From positions 806,001 through 870,000 of the forward strand of contig NC_013523.1 of NCBI RefSeq assembly GCF_000024985.1: DNA of 64,000 bases. Direction: 5' to 3'. Positions 42,152 to 53,646 of the stretch are shown piece after piece. The notes below the pieces were generated by a model. That model saw only the letters and a program-made list of their open reading frames with translations. It was not told the DNA's origin and searched no databases. The stretch's first letter is position 1. Each line of letters opens with the position of its first letter. A program made the position numbers and the translations under genes. The stretch is from Sphaerobacter thermophilus DSM 20745 (GTDB lineage Bacteria; Chloroflexota; Chloroflexia; Thermomicrobiales; Thermomicrobiaceae).

Positions 42152-43263
42152 GCGACCGCACCTTCCACATTCTCCTCCTGCCGGGCGACGGGGTCGGACC
42201 GGAGGTGACCGCCGAGGCTCGGGCACTGCTGGAAGCGGTCGGGCCTGCCGTCGGGGCGCGCTTCGTCTTCAACGAGGGACTGATCGGCGGCGCCGCGATC
42301 GACGCGTACGGCACTCCGCTGCGGGACGAGGAGATCGATGCGGCGCTGGCGAGCGATGCGGTCTTCCTCGGCGCGGTCGGCGGCCCGGCCTGGGACAACC
42401 TGCGCGGGGAAGCCCGCCCGGAGTCGGGTCTGCTGCGCCTGCGCAAGGCGCTGGGGCTCTTCGCCAACCTGCGGCCGGTGCGTGTCTTCGACGCGCTGGT
42501 GGACGCGTCCCCGCTCAAGCCGCAGATCGCCCGCGGGGCCGATCTGCTGGTCGTCCGCGAGCTGACCGGCGGGCTCTACTTCGGCCGCCCCTCCGAGCGG
42601 CGGACGGACGAGGCGGGTCGCCGCGCGATCGACACGCTTCCCTATACCGACCATGAGATCGAGCGGATCGTCGACCTGGCCTTCCGCCTGGCACGGCAAC
42701 GCCGCCGCAAGGTGACCAGCATCGACAAAGCCAACGTCCTCGCGACCTCCCAGCTCTGGCGGGAGGTTGCGACCGAGGTGGGCGAGCGCTACCCCGACGT
42801 CACCCTGGAGCACATGCTGGTCGACGCCGGCTCGATGCGCCTGATCGCACGGCCGCGCGACTTCGACGTGCTGGTGACCGAGAACCTGTTCGGCGACATC
42901 CTCAGCGACGAGGCCGGGGTGCTGGCCGGGTCGCTCGGGATGTTGCCCTCAGCGAGCCTCCACGGTGAGCCGCCCACTCGTCCCGGGACGGTCGCGCCGA
43001 TGTTCGGTCTGTACGAGCCCGTCCACGGCAGCGCGCCGGACATCGCCGGTCAGGGCTTGGCGAACCCGCTCGGCGCCATCCTCAGCGTGTCGATGATGCT
43101 GCGCTTCTCATTCGGACTGGCCGACGCAGCCGACGCGATCGAGGCAGCCGTGGAGGATGCCCTGGCGGCGGGCTATCGCACCCGCGACATCGGGGGCACC
43201 GCGACCACCGCCGAGTTGGGCGCGCAGGTCCGCGAGCGGGCGCTGGCGCGCCTCGGCGGGTGA
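42148..43263 (+). CDS. leuB: 3-isopropylmalate dehydrogenase
   Basis: 371 residues. It oxidises and decarboxylates 3-isopropylmalate with NAD+, giving 2-oxoisocaproate in leucine synthesis. Motifs: [50 protein letters not shown] and the signature [25 protein letters not shown], then [24 protein letters not shown]. The start overlaps leuD. It ends the leu operon; no strong terminator was seen in the 160 nt before the next promoter and gene. Confidence 0.95.
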   Translation: MSDRTFHILLLPGDGVGPEVTAEARALLEAVGPAVGARFVFNEGLIGGAAIDAYGTPLRDEEIDAALASDAVFLGAVGGPAWDNLRGEARPESGLLRLRKALGLFANLRPVRVFDALVDASPLKPQIARGADLLVVRELTGGLYFGRPSERRTDEAGRRAIDTLPYTDHEIERIVDLAFRLARQRRRKVTSIDKANVLATSQLWREVATEVGERYPDVTLEHMLVDAGSMRLIARPRDFDVLVTENLFGDILSDEAGVLAGSLGMLPSASLHGEPPTRPGTVAPMFGLYEPVHGSAPDIAGQGLANPLGAILSVSMMLRFSFGLADAADAIEAAVEDALAAGYRTRDIGGTATTAELGAQVRERALARLGG

Positions 43264-43324
43264 GGTCACCGCGGGTGGTAGAATATGCGCAGGTGTCCGA
43301 TTCGCGGTCGCGCCGCGCGGCGCC

Positions 43325-43352
43325 TTGACACATGGTGCTGAGCCGGTATGAT
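43325..43352 (+). promoter_or_regulatory. Promoter of the HesB/IscA gene
   Basis: Perfect TTGACA at 43325-43330, 16-nt spacer and TATGAT at 43347-43352, 76 nt before the start codon. Confidence 0.75.
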
Positions 43353-43427
43353 TTTGGTAATGATTGGTTGCGAAACGCCGGCGACGCCCGCGCGACGGGT
43401 ACGGGGCGAACGTGGAGGAAGTGACTC

Positions 43428-43793
43428 ATGATCACCATCACGCCGGAGGCGGTGGAGCGCCTGAAGGAGTACCTGGTAGACGAGGGGTTTGAGGACGCGA
43501 TGCTGCGCGTCTTCGTGGCTCCGGGTGGGTGCTCCGGGCTGCAGTACGGTATGTCGGTCGAAGAGGTCGCTGAAGAGGACGACCAGATCATCGAGCAGGA
43601 CGGCATCAAGCTGCTGGTCGACCAGTTCAGCGCGATGTACCTTGAGGGTGCCGAGATCGACTACGTCAACAGCCTGATGGGCGGCGGCTTCACCGTGCGC
43701 AACCCGAACGCGGTTGCGACCTGCGCCTGCGGCCACTCCTTCGATACGGGCGACAACGCCGGGACTGTCCAGGGCTGCGGCTGCGGCGCCTAG
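43428..43793 (+). CDS. HesB/IscA/ErpA-type iron-sulfur carrier protein
   Basis: 121 residues. A-type carrier that delivers Fe-S clusters to apoproteins. Ligand cysteines are Cys35 (VAPGGCSGLQYGM) and the Cys99-x-Cys101 pair (ATCACGHSF). The protein has an acidic insertion (VEEVAEEDDQIIEQDG) and an extra C-terminal Cys-x-Cys (QGCGCGA, Cys117 and Cys119) beyond the usual end. GGAGGAAGTGACTC precedes the ATG. It has its own promoter and terminator. Proximity to leuC, an Fe-S enzyme, may be chance. Confidence 0.9.
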   Translation: MITITPEAVERLKEYLVDEGFEDAMLRVFVAPGGCSGLQYGMSVEEVAEEDDQIIEQDGIKLLVDQFSAMYLEGAEIDYVNSLMGGGFTVRNPNAVATCACGHSFDTGDNAGTVQGCGCGA

Positions 43794-43841
43794 GCGCCGA
43801 CCGCGCTCTCCGTACCCGCGATCGCAACGACAGCAAGCAAG

Positions 43842-43869
43842 AGCACGCGCCGGGAAACCGGCGCGTGCT
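43842..43869 (+). terminator. Terminator of the HesB/IscA gene
   Basis: Perfect 12-bp stem AGCACGCGCCGG/CCGGCGCGTGCT with GAAA loop, followed by ACGTTTCGTCC. It lies between convergent genes. Confidence 0.7.
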
Positions 43870-43905
43870 ACGTTTCGTCCTGTTGTCAGGAACGGCTTGG
43901 TGCGA

Positions 43906-44139
43906 TCAGACCACCGCGACCGGTGCCGGGGTGGCGGCCATGGCCGCCTTCCGGCGACGCATCCGCGTCTGGATGGGCTGATAGTGGCTCATTCGGCGCA
44001 GCCGCGCGAAATCTGCCGGGGGGACCGGCTGCGGTGTGCTGTCGGATTCGAGCTGCAGGAACCCTTCCCCTCGCCGGTTCATGAGTAACCTGCGCCCAGG
44101 GTGGATTGCACTTTCAGCGATGACGCGATAGTGTTCCAT
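43906..44139 (-). CDS. Small basic hypothetical protein
   Basis: 77 residues from ATG 44139 (MEHYRVIAESAIHPGRR). The C-terminal half is basic (RLRRMSHYQPIQTRMRRRK) and then Ala/Val-rich. No family recognised and the ribosome-binding site is weak. The open frame extends upstream through tRNA-Leu on the opposite strand, which cannot be coding. A possible nucleic-acid-binding peptide or a spurious frame. Confidence 0.4.
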   Translation of the reverse strand: MEHYRVIAESAIHPGRRLLMNRRGEGFLQLESDSTPQPVPPADFARLRRMSHYQPIQTRMRRRKAAMAATPAPVAVV

Positions 44140-44322
44140 CTCGGCGCTGCTTTCTAGAGTCCTCCCTGTCACCATAACTTTAACTAATGCACGTTCCGTG
44201 CCACATGGTCCCCATACCGGCCGTTTACTGGTCTCTGATTGCTGATCTGTCAGGGGAAAACCTGCTCCGCTGGGGTGGGGCACGTCATCACCGACGAATC
44301 CTCGGCCCAAGCGGGGTTGTCC

Positions 44323-44331
44323 TGGTACAAT
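44323..44331 (+). promoter_or_regulatory. Extended -10 promoter of tRNA-Leu
   Basis: TGGTACAAT: extended -10 (TGn) plus TACAAT at 44326-44331, 38 nt before the mature tRNA. No -35 match at the expected distance. Confidence 0.55.
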
Positions 44332-44368
44332 CGTAGTGTCCGCGCCGATCCCGGCCGCGGACATCCCT

Positions 44369-44450
44369 GGGGGAATGTCGGAACTGGCAGACGAGCATGA
44401 CTTAGGATCATGTGCCGCAAGGCGTGTGGGTTCGAGTCCCACTTCCCCCA
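44369..44450 (+). tRNA. tRNA-Leu (anticodon TAG)
   Basis: 82 nt with the long variable arm of class II tRNAs (TGCCGCAAGGCG). Acceptor GGGGGAA pairs with TTCCCCC; anticodon stem CATGA/TCATG with loop CTTAGGA (TAG); T-arm GTGGG-TTCGAGT-CCCAC. It is not the isoacceptor (GAG) predicted for the leu leader. Confidence 0.95.
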
Positions 44451-44566
44451 CCCTCGTGAGAGTTCACTTGGGATCAAGGGACGGCTCGCGTCTGCGGGGG
44501 TTGCTCTGTCCGCAGACAGGGGTGGCTGACAGCAGCGCAGCAGATGCGCTGCTGTCAGCATGACGC

Positions 44567-46216
44567 TTACCAGCCACGGGCCGTGACGAGATCTGCACCG
44601 AGGCGCCCGAGGAGCACCCGGTGCGGCTCCGGGTTGTCCGGGTGGAACTCGAAGCGCGCGCGCTCGAAGTACTGCACTGTCAGCCCGGTGTCGGGGTCGG
44701 TGAACTCCTCGGAGATGGGGTAGCCGAAGAGTGCGAGGCTCTCGCGGTAGGACACACCGGGATCTCCGAACTCCAATCCGTGGCTCTCCCAGTACTCCTT
44801 GAAGCCGAAGCAGAGTCGGTGGCCGGTTTGCGGGAAGAAGGTGCAGTTGGCGTCGTTGGGTGTGTCGCCCGGGAGGGGTGCGAAGGCCAGGTTGTCCAGC
44901 AGGCCGCGGCGAGCAGCATCCTCGGCCCCGAGCCGTCCCAGCTCCACCTCATACGGGGTGCCGGCGTGCTCAGGGTGGTACTCGAAGCGTTGCCGCTCCA
45001 GGTACTGGACCGTGCGGATCGTGAAGGGATTCACCTGTATCTGTGAGAACTCCTCGGTGAGGGGGAAACCGAAAACCGGAAGTCCCCCTGACTCCTCCCA
45101 ATACTCCTTAAAGCCGTTGCTCAGATAGTGACCCGTCTCCGGGAAGTAGCGCCATGCGGTACTGGAGTCGCTTGGCGCCGGGCGGGGCGCCGAGGGGAGA
45201 ACGCTGCTGATGGGTACAGCGTGGATCTCTGGGACCGCGGACGACTCGGAACCACCGGCACCCCAGACACCACCCCATTGACCCCAGACGAGCATGTCAC
45301 CGCGGGCCATGAGCACGAGTTCGGTGAGGGTATTCCCCGTCGGCACGGTGAAACGGCTGTCGGTTTCGCGGTCGTATCCTACGAACTCCCGCACCGAACA
45401 GCGGTACCCGTGGCACCCTGAGGTATCCACGAAGATGTAACGGCCGTTCGTCCGGGGATTCCTCACCGACACTTGGTCACCAACAAAGAGAACTTGTGAC
45501 TGTTCGGTCACCAGGTCGTGCACGACAACGCGCGCGTCCGACATGGTGTAAACCAGGAGATTCTCGACCAGATCGAGGCCGCCAAGTCCGAAGGCGATTC
45601 CCTCCTGCACCAGAATGGGCTCGTCCCCTATCGTAGCCACGTAAATGAGTCCGCGCTCATAGTTTTCTCGCTCGACCCAGGCGACTCTATCCTCCCAAAT
45701 AGCCGCATCCAACAGCAACCTGTCCGCGGGAATGGTGCGGATGGTTACGGGCGGTGCCATCGTCGCTAGGTCGCGGGCCTTCAGCGAAGTGCTTGCCCCT
45801 TGGGCCTCTTGCCATAGCACGGTCGTCCCGAAGATCCCGCGGAGGTATTCAAATGACTCTGTGATCGCGACGTCGAACTCATGCCCCGTGGCGAGATTCT
45901 TCCCCCGAACAGCAGGGATTCCGTCGCCTCCATATTGCTGCCAAACCACCAGGTCACCCGAGATTCCGACCTTGTCGATGCCAATCTGGGGCGGCGGGGC
46001 GTAGACCAGGAATGGCTCGTGGTCGCCCTCTCTCATGGCATACACGCCTGCCGGATCCTCCGAAGAGAGCCACACGACCGTGGTGCCGTCTGTGGCTGGG
46101 GCATAGCCCGTGGCGACGAATTCACCGGGACTTGGCGCCGCGCGCACACCCTCAGCGCTGAGGCTCATCAACAGCAAGGCGAGCGTGATGATTCGGAGTC
46201 GCCAGTGGCGACGCAT
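44567..46216 (-). CDS. Secreted protein: beta-propeller plus two FxxTGH repeats
   Basis: 549 residues from ATG 46216. Signal peptide (ITLALLLMSLSAEGVRA). The first 350 residues show propeller-like repeats (TTVVWLSSEDPAGVYAM, LVVWQQYGGDGI, TVLWQEAQG, MLVWGQWGGVWG). The C-terminal part has two copies of a repeat: RYFPETGHYLSNGFKEYW...FGFPLTEEF...VQYLERQRFEYHP and FFPQTGHRLCFGFKEYW...FGYPISEEF...VQYFERARFEFHP. This repeat is common in exported Chloroflexi proteins; function unknown, perhaps cell-surface binding. GGAGGA lies 10 nt upstream of the chosen ATG; an ATG 15 codons earlier is possible. Confidence 0.75.
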   Translation of the reverse strand: MRRHWRLRIITLALLLMSLSAEGVRAAPSPGEFVATGYAPATDGTTVVWLSSEDPAGVYAMREGDHEPFLVYAPPPQIGIDKVGISGDLVVWQQYGGDGIPAVRGKNLATGHEFDVAITESFEYLRGIFGTTVLWQEAQGASTSLKARDLATMAPPVTIRTIPADRLLLDAAIWEDRVAWVERENYERGLIYVATIGDEPILVQEGIAFGLGGLDLVENLLVYTMSDARVVVHDLVTEQSQVLFVGDQVSVRNPRTNGRYIFVDTSGCHGYRCSVREFVGYDRETDSRFTVPTGNTLTELVLMARGDMLVWGQWGGVWGAGGSESSAVPEIHAVPISSVLPSAPRPAPSDSSTAWRYFPETGHYLSNGFKEYWEESGGLPVFGFPLTEEFSQIQVNPFTIRTVQYLERQRFEYHPEHAGTPYEVELGRLGAEDAARRGLLDNLAFAPLPGDTPNDANCTFFPQTGHRLCFGFKEYWESHGLEFGDPGVSYRESLALFGYPISEEFTDPDTGLTVQYFERARFEFHPDNPEPHRVLLGRLGADLVTARGW

Positions 46217-46712
46217 CCAACCCGAGTCCTCCTTCCGGGTTTGTCGATGTCCGATCCCCACAACATCCCCTCTCCGTTTTGACCGTTTCGTATCCCTTGC
46301 CCATGGTAGTGCCAGCCGGTTCCCTTGTGGTTCCCCGTCGGGCGTAACTATCCGTATGTTCGAGGGGTCTCCTTGATAAAGTGCTCATGCGCCTGGATGC
46401 CCGAGGGGCGTGACCGATGCGTGATTGGTGCGTCGTGATCGCGGGTGGTTCCTTACGACCGGGTGGTCGATCCGGGGATCGCGGTGCCACGGCGGTGGCC
46501 GGGGATCGGTCCGCGCAAAGAGCCGGGGCCTGGCGGGGAGACGCTGCGACGAGCGTTGCGTGGTCACCAACCGCCGCCGTCGACGTGTCATGCAATTCCC
46601 CCGGCGGTGTTCGTGAGTCCAGAGCGCCACCAACCGTAGAGCAGCACAGAGGAATGCGAAGCGCCGGCGAAGAGCCGGCGCTTCGGGTCTGGGTGGGTGC
46701 GTCGTGTCGTGG
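46217..46712. other. Intergenic region between the propeller gene and the ppdK 3' end
   Basis: About 495 nt. It contains the upstream region of the minus-strand propeller gene and, at its right end, the ppdK terminator. Open frames here look like noise and have no ribosome-binding sites. No gene supported. Confidence 0.45.
46658..46684 (-). terminator. Terminator hairpin of ppdK
   Basis: Perfect 11-bp stem GAAGCGCCGGC/GCCGGCGCTTC with 5-nt loop, 28 nt after the ppdK stop on the minus strand. No clear T-run. Confidence 0.6.
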
Positions 46713-49346
<2,634 letters not shown>

Positions 49347-49444
49347 CGGATACCTCCTGATGCTCGGGGAGGATTCCCCAACGGTTCCGCTGCGGCCTAC
49401 GGGGAGTTGCGCCCGCTCGCGCACGCAACTCCGTGCTGACCGCG

Positions 49445-51661
49445 TTAATCTACGGTCAGATTGGCCAAGCTCGCCAGCAGGCGCTTCTGCCCGTGGCGCT
49501 TGAACTCGACGGTTACCTCTTGGTCACCTCGTGATGCACGCACCGCAGTAACAATGCCGTCGCCGAAGCGCGGGTGGAACACGCGCATCCCGGGTCGGAA
49601 TTCGGGGACCGCCGCCGGCGGGGCGGCCGGCCCATTGCTGGCCACGACCGTGGGGCGCGTGCTGGGCCGCGGGGTAGCGGTGCGCAGCGCGGTCGTTTCG
49701 ATCAACTCCGGCGGGATGGCGTCGACGAAGCGCGAGCGGATGCTGACGTCGTCGCGCCCCCAGACGGTGCGGCGGAAGGTGTGGGTGATGTACAGGCGCT
49801 CCTTGGCGCGGGTGATCCCGACATAGAAGAGGCGGCGTTCCTCCTCGACCTGCGCCTCACTCTCCATCGACCGGGCATGGGGCAGGATGCCCTCCTCAGC
49901 TCCGACCAGGAACACGACGGGGAACTCGAGCCCCTTCGCCGCGTGGAGGGTGATGAGGGTGACCTGATCGCCGCTCTCGTCAATCGTGTCGGCGTCGGCG
50001 ATCAGGGCTGACTCCTCCAGGAAGATCTCGAGGGCCTCCGACTCGGGCAGTTCGTCGTACGTCATGAGCACGTTGCGGAGCTGGAGCACGTTCTCCCAGC
50101 GCTCCAGCGCCTCCGGATCGCCGCCCTCCTGGAACTGGGCGGCGAAGCCGGTCTGCTCAACGGCCGCGTCGAACAGAGCCGAGAGGGGCATTGAGCGGCT
50201 CTTGACCTCCAGGCCGGCGATGGTGCGGTAGACATCGGCGAGCAGCCTGGCAGGGCGGGTGCCGACGGGCGGCGCCGGGGCGCCGCTCTCGCCCGCGAGC
50301 GCGGCCAGGCCGGTGTAGACCGGGAGGCCGGTCTCGGAGGACCAGCGCTCCAGCTCCTGCAGCGTGCGCGCGCCGATCCCCTTGCCGAGCGGGGTGTTGG
50401 CGAGGACCCGCTGCAGGCTCACCGCGTCGCGCGGGTTGGCAATCAGGCGCAGGAGCGCCAGGGCGTCCTTAATCTCCCGGCGCTCGTAGAACCGGGTGCC
50501 GCCAACAAGCTGGTACGGGATATCGGCGCGGATGAGCGTATCCTCCAGCGGCCGGCTCTGCGCGTTGGTGCGGTAGAGCACCGCGATGTCACGGTAGCGG
50601 TAGCGACCCGACTGGACGAGGCGGCGGATCTCGCCGACGACGAACTGCGCCTCCTGGGTTTCGTCGTACGCTTCGCGCACGACCAGGCGATCGCCGCGCG
50701 GGTTCTCGGTCCGGAGCTGGCGGCGGATGCGCTGGGTGTTGGCGCGGATCACCTGGTCGGCGGCCTCGACGATCACGCCGGTGGAGCGGTAGTTCAGCTC
50801 CAGGTGCACCTCGGCGGCGTCAGGGAAGTCGCGCTTGAACTCCAGGATGTTGCGGATGTCGGCCTGCCGCCAGCCGTAGATCGACTGGTCGGGGTCGCCG
50901 ACGACGCAGAGGTTCCGGTGCCCGGCCGCCAGGGCATGGACGAGCAGGTACTGGACGTGGTTGGTGTCCTGGTACTCATCGACCAGGATGTAGCGGTACC
51001 AGTCCTGATAGCGACGAAGCACATCGGGCTGCTCGTCGAATAGCCGGACCGTCTCCACCAGGAGGTCGTCGAAGTCGAGCGCGCGGTTGCGGCGCAGGAT
51101 CTCCTGGTACCGCGGGTAGACGCGGCTGACAATCTCTTCCCAGTAGGTTTCGACCTGCTCGGCGAAGCGCGCCGGGTCGACCACCTGACTCTTAGCGGCG
51201 GAGATGCGGCTCAAGATCGGCCGCGGGGGAAACTGCTTCGGGTCGAGGTTGAGCGCCTTGAGCGCCTGCCGCACCGCGTCGATCTGGTCGGCGTCGTCGT
51301 AGATGGTGAAACGCGGGTCGAGGCCGATGAGGTGGCCGTCGCGCCGGAGGATGCGGACGCAGAGCGCGTGGAAGGTGCCGACGGTGAGCTGCCGGGCGCG
51401 CTCGGGACCGACCAGCACCTCGAGGCGATCGCGCATCTCGCGCGCGGCCTTGTTGGTGAAGGTGACGGCCAGGATGTTCCACGGCGAGACGCCCCGCTGG
51501 TCGATGAGGTAGGCGACACGGTGGGTCAGCACCCGTGTCTTGCCGCTACCCGGCCCGGCGACGACCAGGACCGGGCCCTCAGTGATCGTCACGGCGCGCT
51601 GCTGCGCCTCGTTCAACCCGCGGAGCAGATCCACGCCCCCGGAAGACGGCTCCCACACCAA
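49445..51661 (-). CDS. pcrA: UvrD/PcrA-family superfamily-1 DNA helicase
   Basis: 738 residues. Helicase motifs in order: Q motif LNEAQQRAV, motif I GPGSGKTRVL, Ia AVTFTNKAAREM, Ib VGTFHALCVRIL, II LVDEYQDTNHVQ, III VGDPDQSIYGWRQAD, IV LELNYRS, V TLHAAKGLEFPVVFL and VI EERRLFYVGITRAKERLYI. The C-terminus has a Tudor-like module (FRPGMRVFHPRFGDGIVTAV) as in PcrA that binds RNA polymerase. It acts in nucleotide excision repair and transcription-replication conflicts. The start is TTG 51661 or the next codon GTG 51658. Confidence 0.92.
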   Translation of the reverse strand: MVWEPSSGGVDLLRGLNEAQQRAVTITEGPVLVVAGPGSGKTRVLTHRVAYLIDQRGVSPWNILAVTFTNKAAREMRDRLEVLVGPERARQLTVGTFHALCVRILRRDGHLIGLDPRFTIYDDADQIDAVRQALKALNLDPKQFPPRPILSRISAAKSQVVDPARFAEQVETYWEEIVSRVYPRYQEILRRNRALDFDDLLVETVRLFDEQPDVLRRYQDWYRYILVDEYQDTNHVQYLLVHALAAGHRNLCVVGDPDQSIYGWRQADIRNILEFKRDFPDAAEVHLELNYRSTGVIVEAADQVIRANTQRIRRQLRTENPRGDRLVVREAYDETQEAQFVVGEIRRLVQSGRYRYRDIAVLYRTNAQSRPLEDTLIRADIPYQLVGGTRFYERREIKDALALLRLIANPRDAVSLQRVLANTPLGKGIGARTLQELERWSSETGLPVYTGLAALAGESGAPAPPVGTRPARLLADVYRTIAGLEVKSRSMPLSALFDAAVEQTGFAAQFQEGGDPEALERWENVLQLRNVLMTYDELPESEALEIFLEESALIADADTIDESGDQVTLITLHAAKGLEFPVVFLVGAEEGILPHARSMESEAQVEEERRLFYVGITRAKERLYITHTFRRTVWGRDDVSIRSRFVDAIPPELIETTALRTATPRPSTRPTVVASNGPAAPPAAVPEFRPGMRVFHPRFGDGIVTAVRASRGDQEVTVEFKRHGQKRLLASLANLTVD

Positions 51662-51772
51662 ACCGGCTCGTCCCTCCCTGCGATTCAGATTCCTGAGGCC
51701 GATTGTACCACCCGATGCGCGGACGTACGGTGTGTTCGGACACCGTCTCGATGCGCGCTGTCGGAACCGGGT

Positions 51773-51801
51773 TTGACGTCGAGGGGAGCGCCTGCTACAC
51801 T
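51773..51801 (+). promoter_or_regulatory. Promoter of tRNA-Met
   Basis: TTGACG at 51773-51778, 17-nt spacer, TACACT at 51796-51801, 16 nt before the mature tRNA. Confidence 0.7.
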
Positions 51802-51817
51802 TATTTGCGCTCTGAGC

Positions 51818-51889
51818 GCCGGTGTAGCTCAGCGGTAGAGCAGGGGACTCATAAGCCCTTGGTCGGTGGTTCGAATCCGCCCACCGGCA
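51818..51889 (+). tRNA. tRNA-Met (anticodon CAT, elongator type)
   Basis: 72 nt. Acceptor GCCGGTG pairs with CACCGGC; D-arm GCTC/GAGC; anticodon loop CTCATAA; T-arm CGGTGG-TTCGAAT-CCGCC region. It lacks initiator features, so elongator Met is likely; a tRNA-Ile with modified CAT cannot be excluded by sequence. Confidence 0.9.
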
Positions 51890-51916
51890 CCGAGAATAGC
51901 AAGACGCGACGCAGGA

Positions 51917-51955
51917 AACCGAGCCAACCGGAGAACCGGGAGCGGCTCGGTTTTT
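51917..51955 (+). terminator. Terminator of tRNA-Met
   Basis: AACCGAGCC (51917-51925) pairs with GGCTCGGTT (51944-51952), with an inner CCGG-type helix in the loop and TTTTT at 51951-51955. Confidence 0.8.
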
Positions 51956-52025
51956 CGTGTCCCGCTCGGTTGGGTCGACGCCGCACGCGCTAGGGACGAG
52001 CTCATCCGGGGTAGGGAACCGGGGG

Positions 52026-53036
52026 CTAACGTGCCAGGCGACGAGCTAGGGACCAGACGCCTGCAAGGACCGCCCCGAGGACGGCGAGGCGGGTGGCGGG
52101 GTAGTGCTCGAACACGCGAGTGTAGAGGCTGTTGGGCTTGGCCTTGGCGGTGAACTGGCCGGTGGTGGTGTAGGTGTCGGCGGGCATTGGGGCGGCGAAG
52201 TTGTCGAGGCCGTCGTCGGGTTGGTCGGTGCGCTGCATTCGGTACACGAGGTCGCCGACGAGCATGAGGCGGTCGAGGAGGCCGGGCATCGCGGCGTTGA
52301 TGATCGCGAGCGGGCGGCCGGGGCCGATGTAGATCTCGGCCCGGGGGTGTTCGATGGCGAACAGGATGGCCTCAGCCACGGCGCCCGGCTCGTAGGTCGG
52401 GGGGATGGGGTGCGGCGCGAAACCGAGCCGCGAGCGGGCGTGGTGGGTGAACAGGGGCGTGTTGATTGAGAGCGGCATGATCAGGACGACCTTGATCCCA
52501 GGGTGATCTCGCGCCAGCTCCACGCGCAGGGCCTCGGTGAAGCCCTTCACCGCGAACTTCGAGGCCGAGTAGGCGGCGAGGAGCGGGATGCCGCGAGCGC
52601 CGACGGCGGATCCGACGTTGATGATGGTGCCCTGCCCATGGCGGATGAGATGCGGTAGGGCGGCCTTGGTCCCGTAGATCGTCCCCATCACGTTGACCTG
52701 CATCAGTCGCGCCGCGTCGTCCACGGTCATGTCTTCGACGCGGGAAGCCAGGTAGAGTCCGGCGTTGTTGATCCAGGTGTCGATACGGCCGAAGCGGTCG
52801 ACGGCAGCCTCGGCGAGGCGCTCGACCTGCTGCCAGTCGGCGACGTCGGTCGGGACCACGTGGGCTTTGCCGCCGGCCTGCTGGATCTCCCGCGCCAGCG
52901 AGGCGAGCGCTTCCTCGTTGCGGGCGGCAAGGACCAGTGAGGCGCCACGCTCGCCGAGGCGGAGCGCGGTCTCACGGCCGATGCCGGATGATGCTCCGGT
53001 GATGACAACCACCTGCTCACGCAGCGGGCGGGGCAT
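52026..53036 (-). CDS. Short-chain dehydrogenase/reductase
   Basis: 336 residues. Classical SDR: cofactor motif VVVITGASSGIGRETALRLG, NNAGLYLASR, Ser in INVGSAVGARG and the catalytic Y-x3-K in AAYSASKFAVKGF. The Arg at VLAARNEE after beta-2 suggests NADP(H). An extension of about 90 residues includes a C-terminal hydrophobic helix (LAVLGAVLAGVWSLARRLAR), so it may sit on the membrane. Substrate unknown. ATG 53036 follows GGGAGGAGG. Confidence 0.87.
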   Translation of the reverse strand: MPRPLREQVVVITGASSGIGRETALRLGERGASLVLAARNEEALASLAREIQQAGGKAHVVPTDVADWQQVERLAEAAVDRFGRIDTWINNAGLYLASRVEDMTVDDAARLMQVNVMGTIYGTKAALPHLIRHGQGTIINVGSAVGARGIPLLAAYSASKFAVKGFTEALRVELARDHPGIKVVLIMPLSINTPLFTHHARSRLGFAPHPIPPTYEPGAVAEAILFAIEHPRAEIYIGPGRPLAIINAAMPGLLDRLMLVGDLVYRMQRTDQPDDGLDNFAAPMPADTYTTTGQFTAKAKPNSLYTRVFEHYPATRLAVLGAVLAGVWSLARRLAR

Positions 53037-53261
53037 GGTTCCTCCTCCCTTCCAGGGCGTTTGCGCGTCGCGTACGCGGGGGCGACTGCCGGCACCAGTG
53101 CACGCGCGATGCCACTCGCGCCGGACATCTTGCGGTGAGGGCGACGTGGGTCGTCGGTAGGGCGTGGAGCGGCGTGCGTCGTTGAGCCGGGCCGAGTACC
53201 ATGTTGGCAGCGCGACGGGCGCGGTCGGTGCCGGATGCCGGTTGGACTGGAGGTGTCGATC

Positions 53262-53609
53262 ATGCCGGAGCGAGCCGCAATCTACACGTGGTTCCGCGGG
53301 GAGCAACATCCTGACCCGGAAGACGACCTCGACTCTCAGGAGGAGCGGTGCCGGGCCTACGCGCTCGCCCAGGGCTACCGGGTGGTCGACGTGTTCCGGG
53401 AGACGGCGTCGGAGCCGGGCGACGAGCGTCCGGAGCTGAAGCGACTCCGGACGCTCCTTTGGCGGCGTGGACTGGACGTCATCATCGCGACCCGCCCGGA
53501 CCGAGTCTACGTCGACCTGAACCGCCTCACGCGCCTTAGCAACGAGGCCCGGCTGATGGGCGTACGGCTGGAGTTCCTGGAGCAGCCGTTCATCCTCCCC
53601 GAGGAGTGA
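53262..53609 (+). CDS. Stand-alone resolvase-like domain lacking the catalytic serine
   Basis: 115 residues from ATG 53262 after GGAGGTG. The pattern RAAIYTWFRGEQ...LDSQEERCRAYALAQGYRVVDVFRE...PELKRLRTLLWRRGLDVIIATRPDRVYVDLNRLTRLSNEARLMGVRLEFLE follows the catalytic domain of serine recombinases, but the usual Y-x-R-[VY]-S motif is replaced by YTWFRG, so the nucleophile is absent. There is no DNA-binding C-terminal domain. It is therefore not expected to recombine DNA; a regulatory or structural use, or decay, is possible. No mobile-element remnants surround it. Confidence 0.7.
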   Translation: MPERAAIYTWFRGEQHPDPEDDLDSQEERCRAYALAQGYRVVDVFRETASEPGDERPELKRLRTLLWRRGLDVIIATRPDRVYVDLNRLTRLSNEARLMGVRLEFLEQPFILPEE

Positions 53610-53646
53610 TCGCCGAGCGGAGTGCCCGCTGCGGCGTCTCGGGGAA

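Noticed and set aside
44140-44451. Upstream extension of the 43906 gene through tRNA-Leu
   Set aside because: The GEVGLEPTRL peptide is the tRNA-Leu sequence translated on the other strand, a common false call.
53200-53640. Remnant mobile element around the resolvase-like gene
   Set aside because: No terminal repeats, target duplications or other transposition genes were found nearby.
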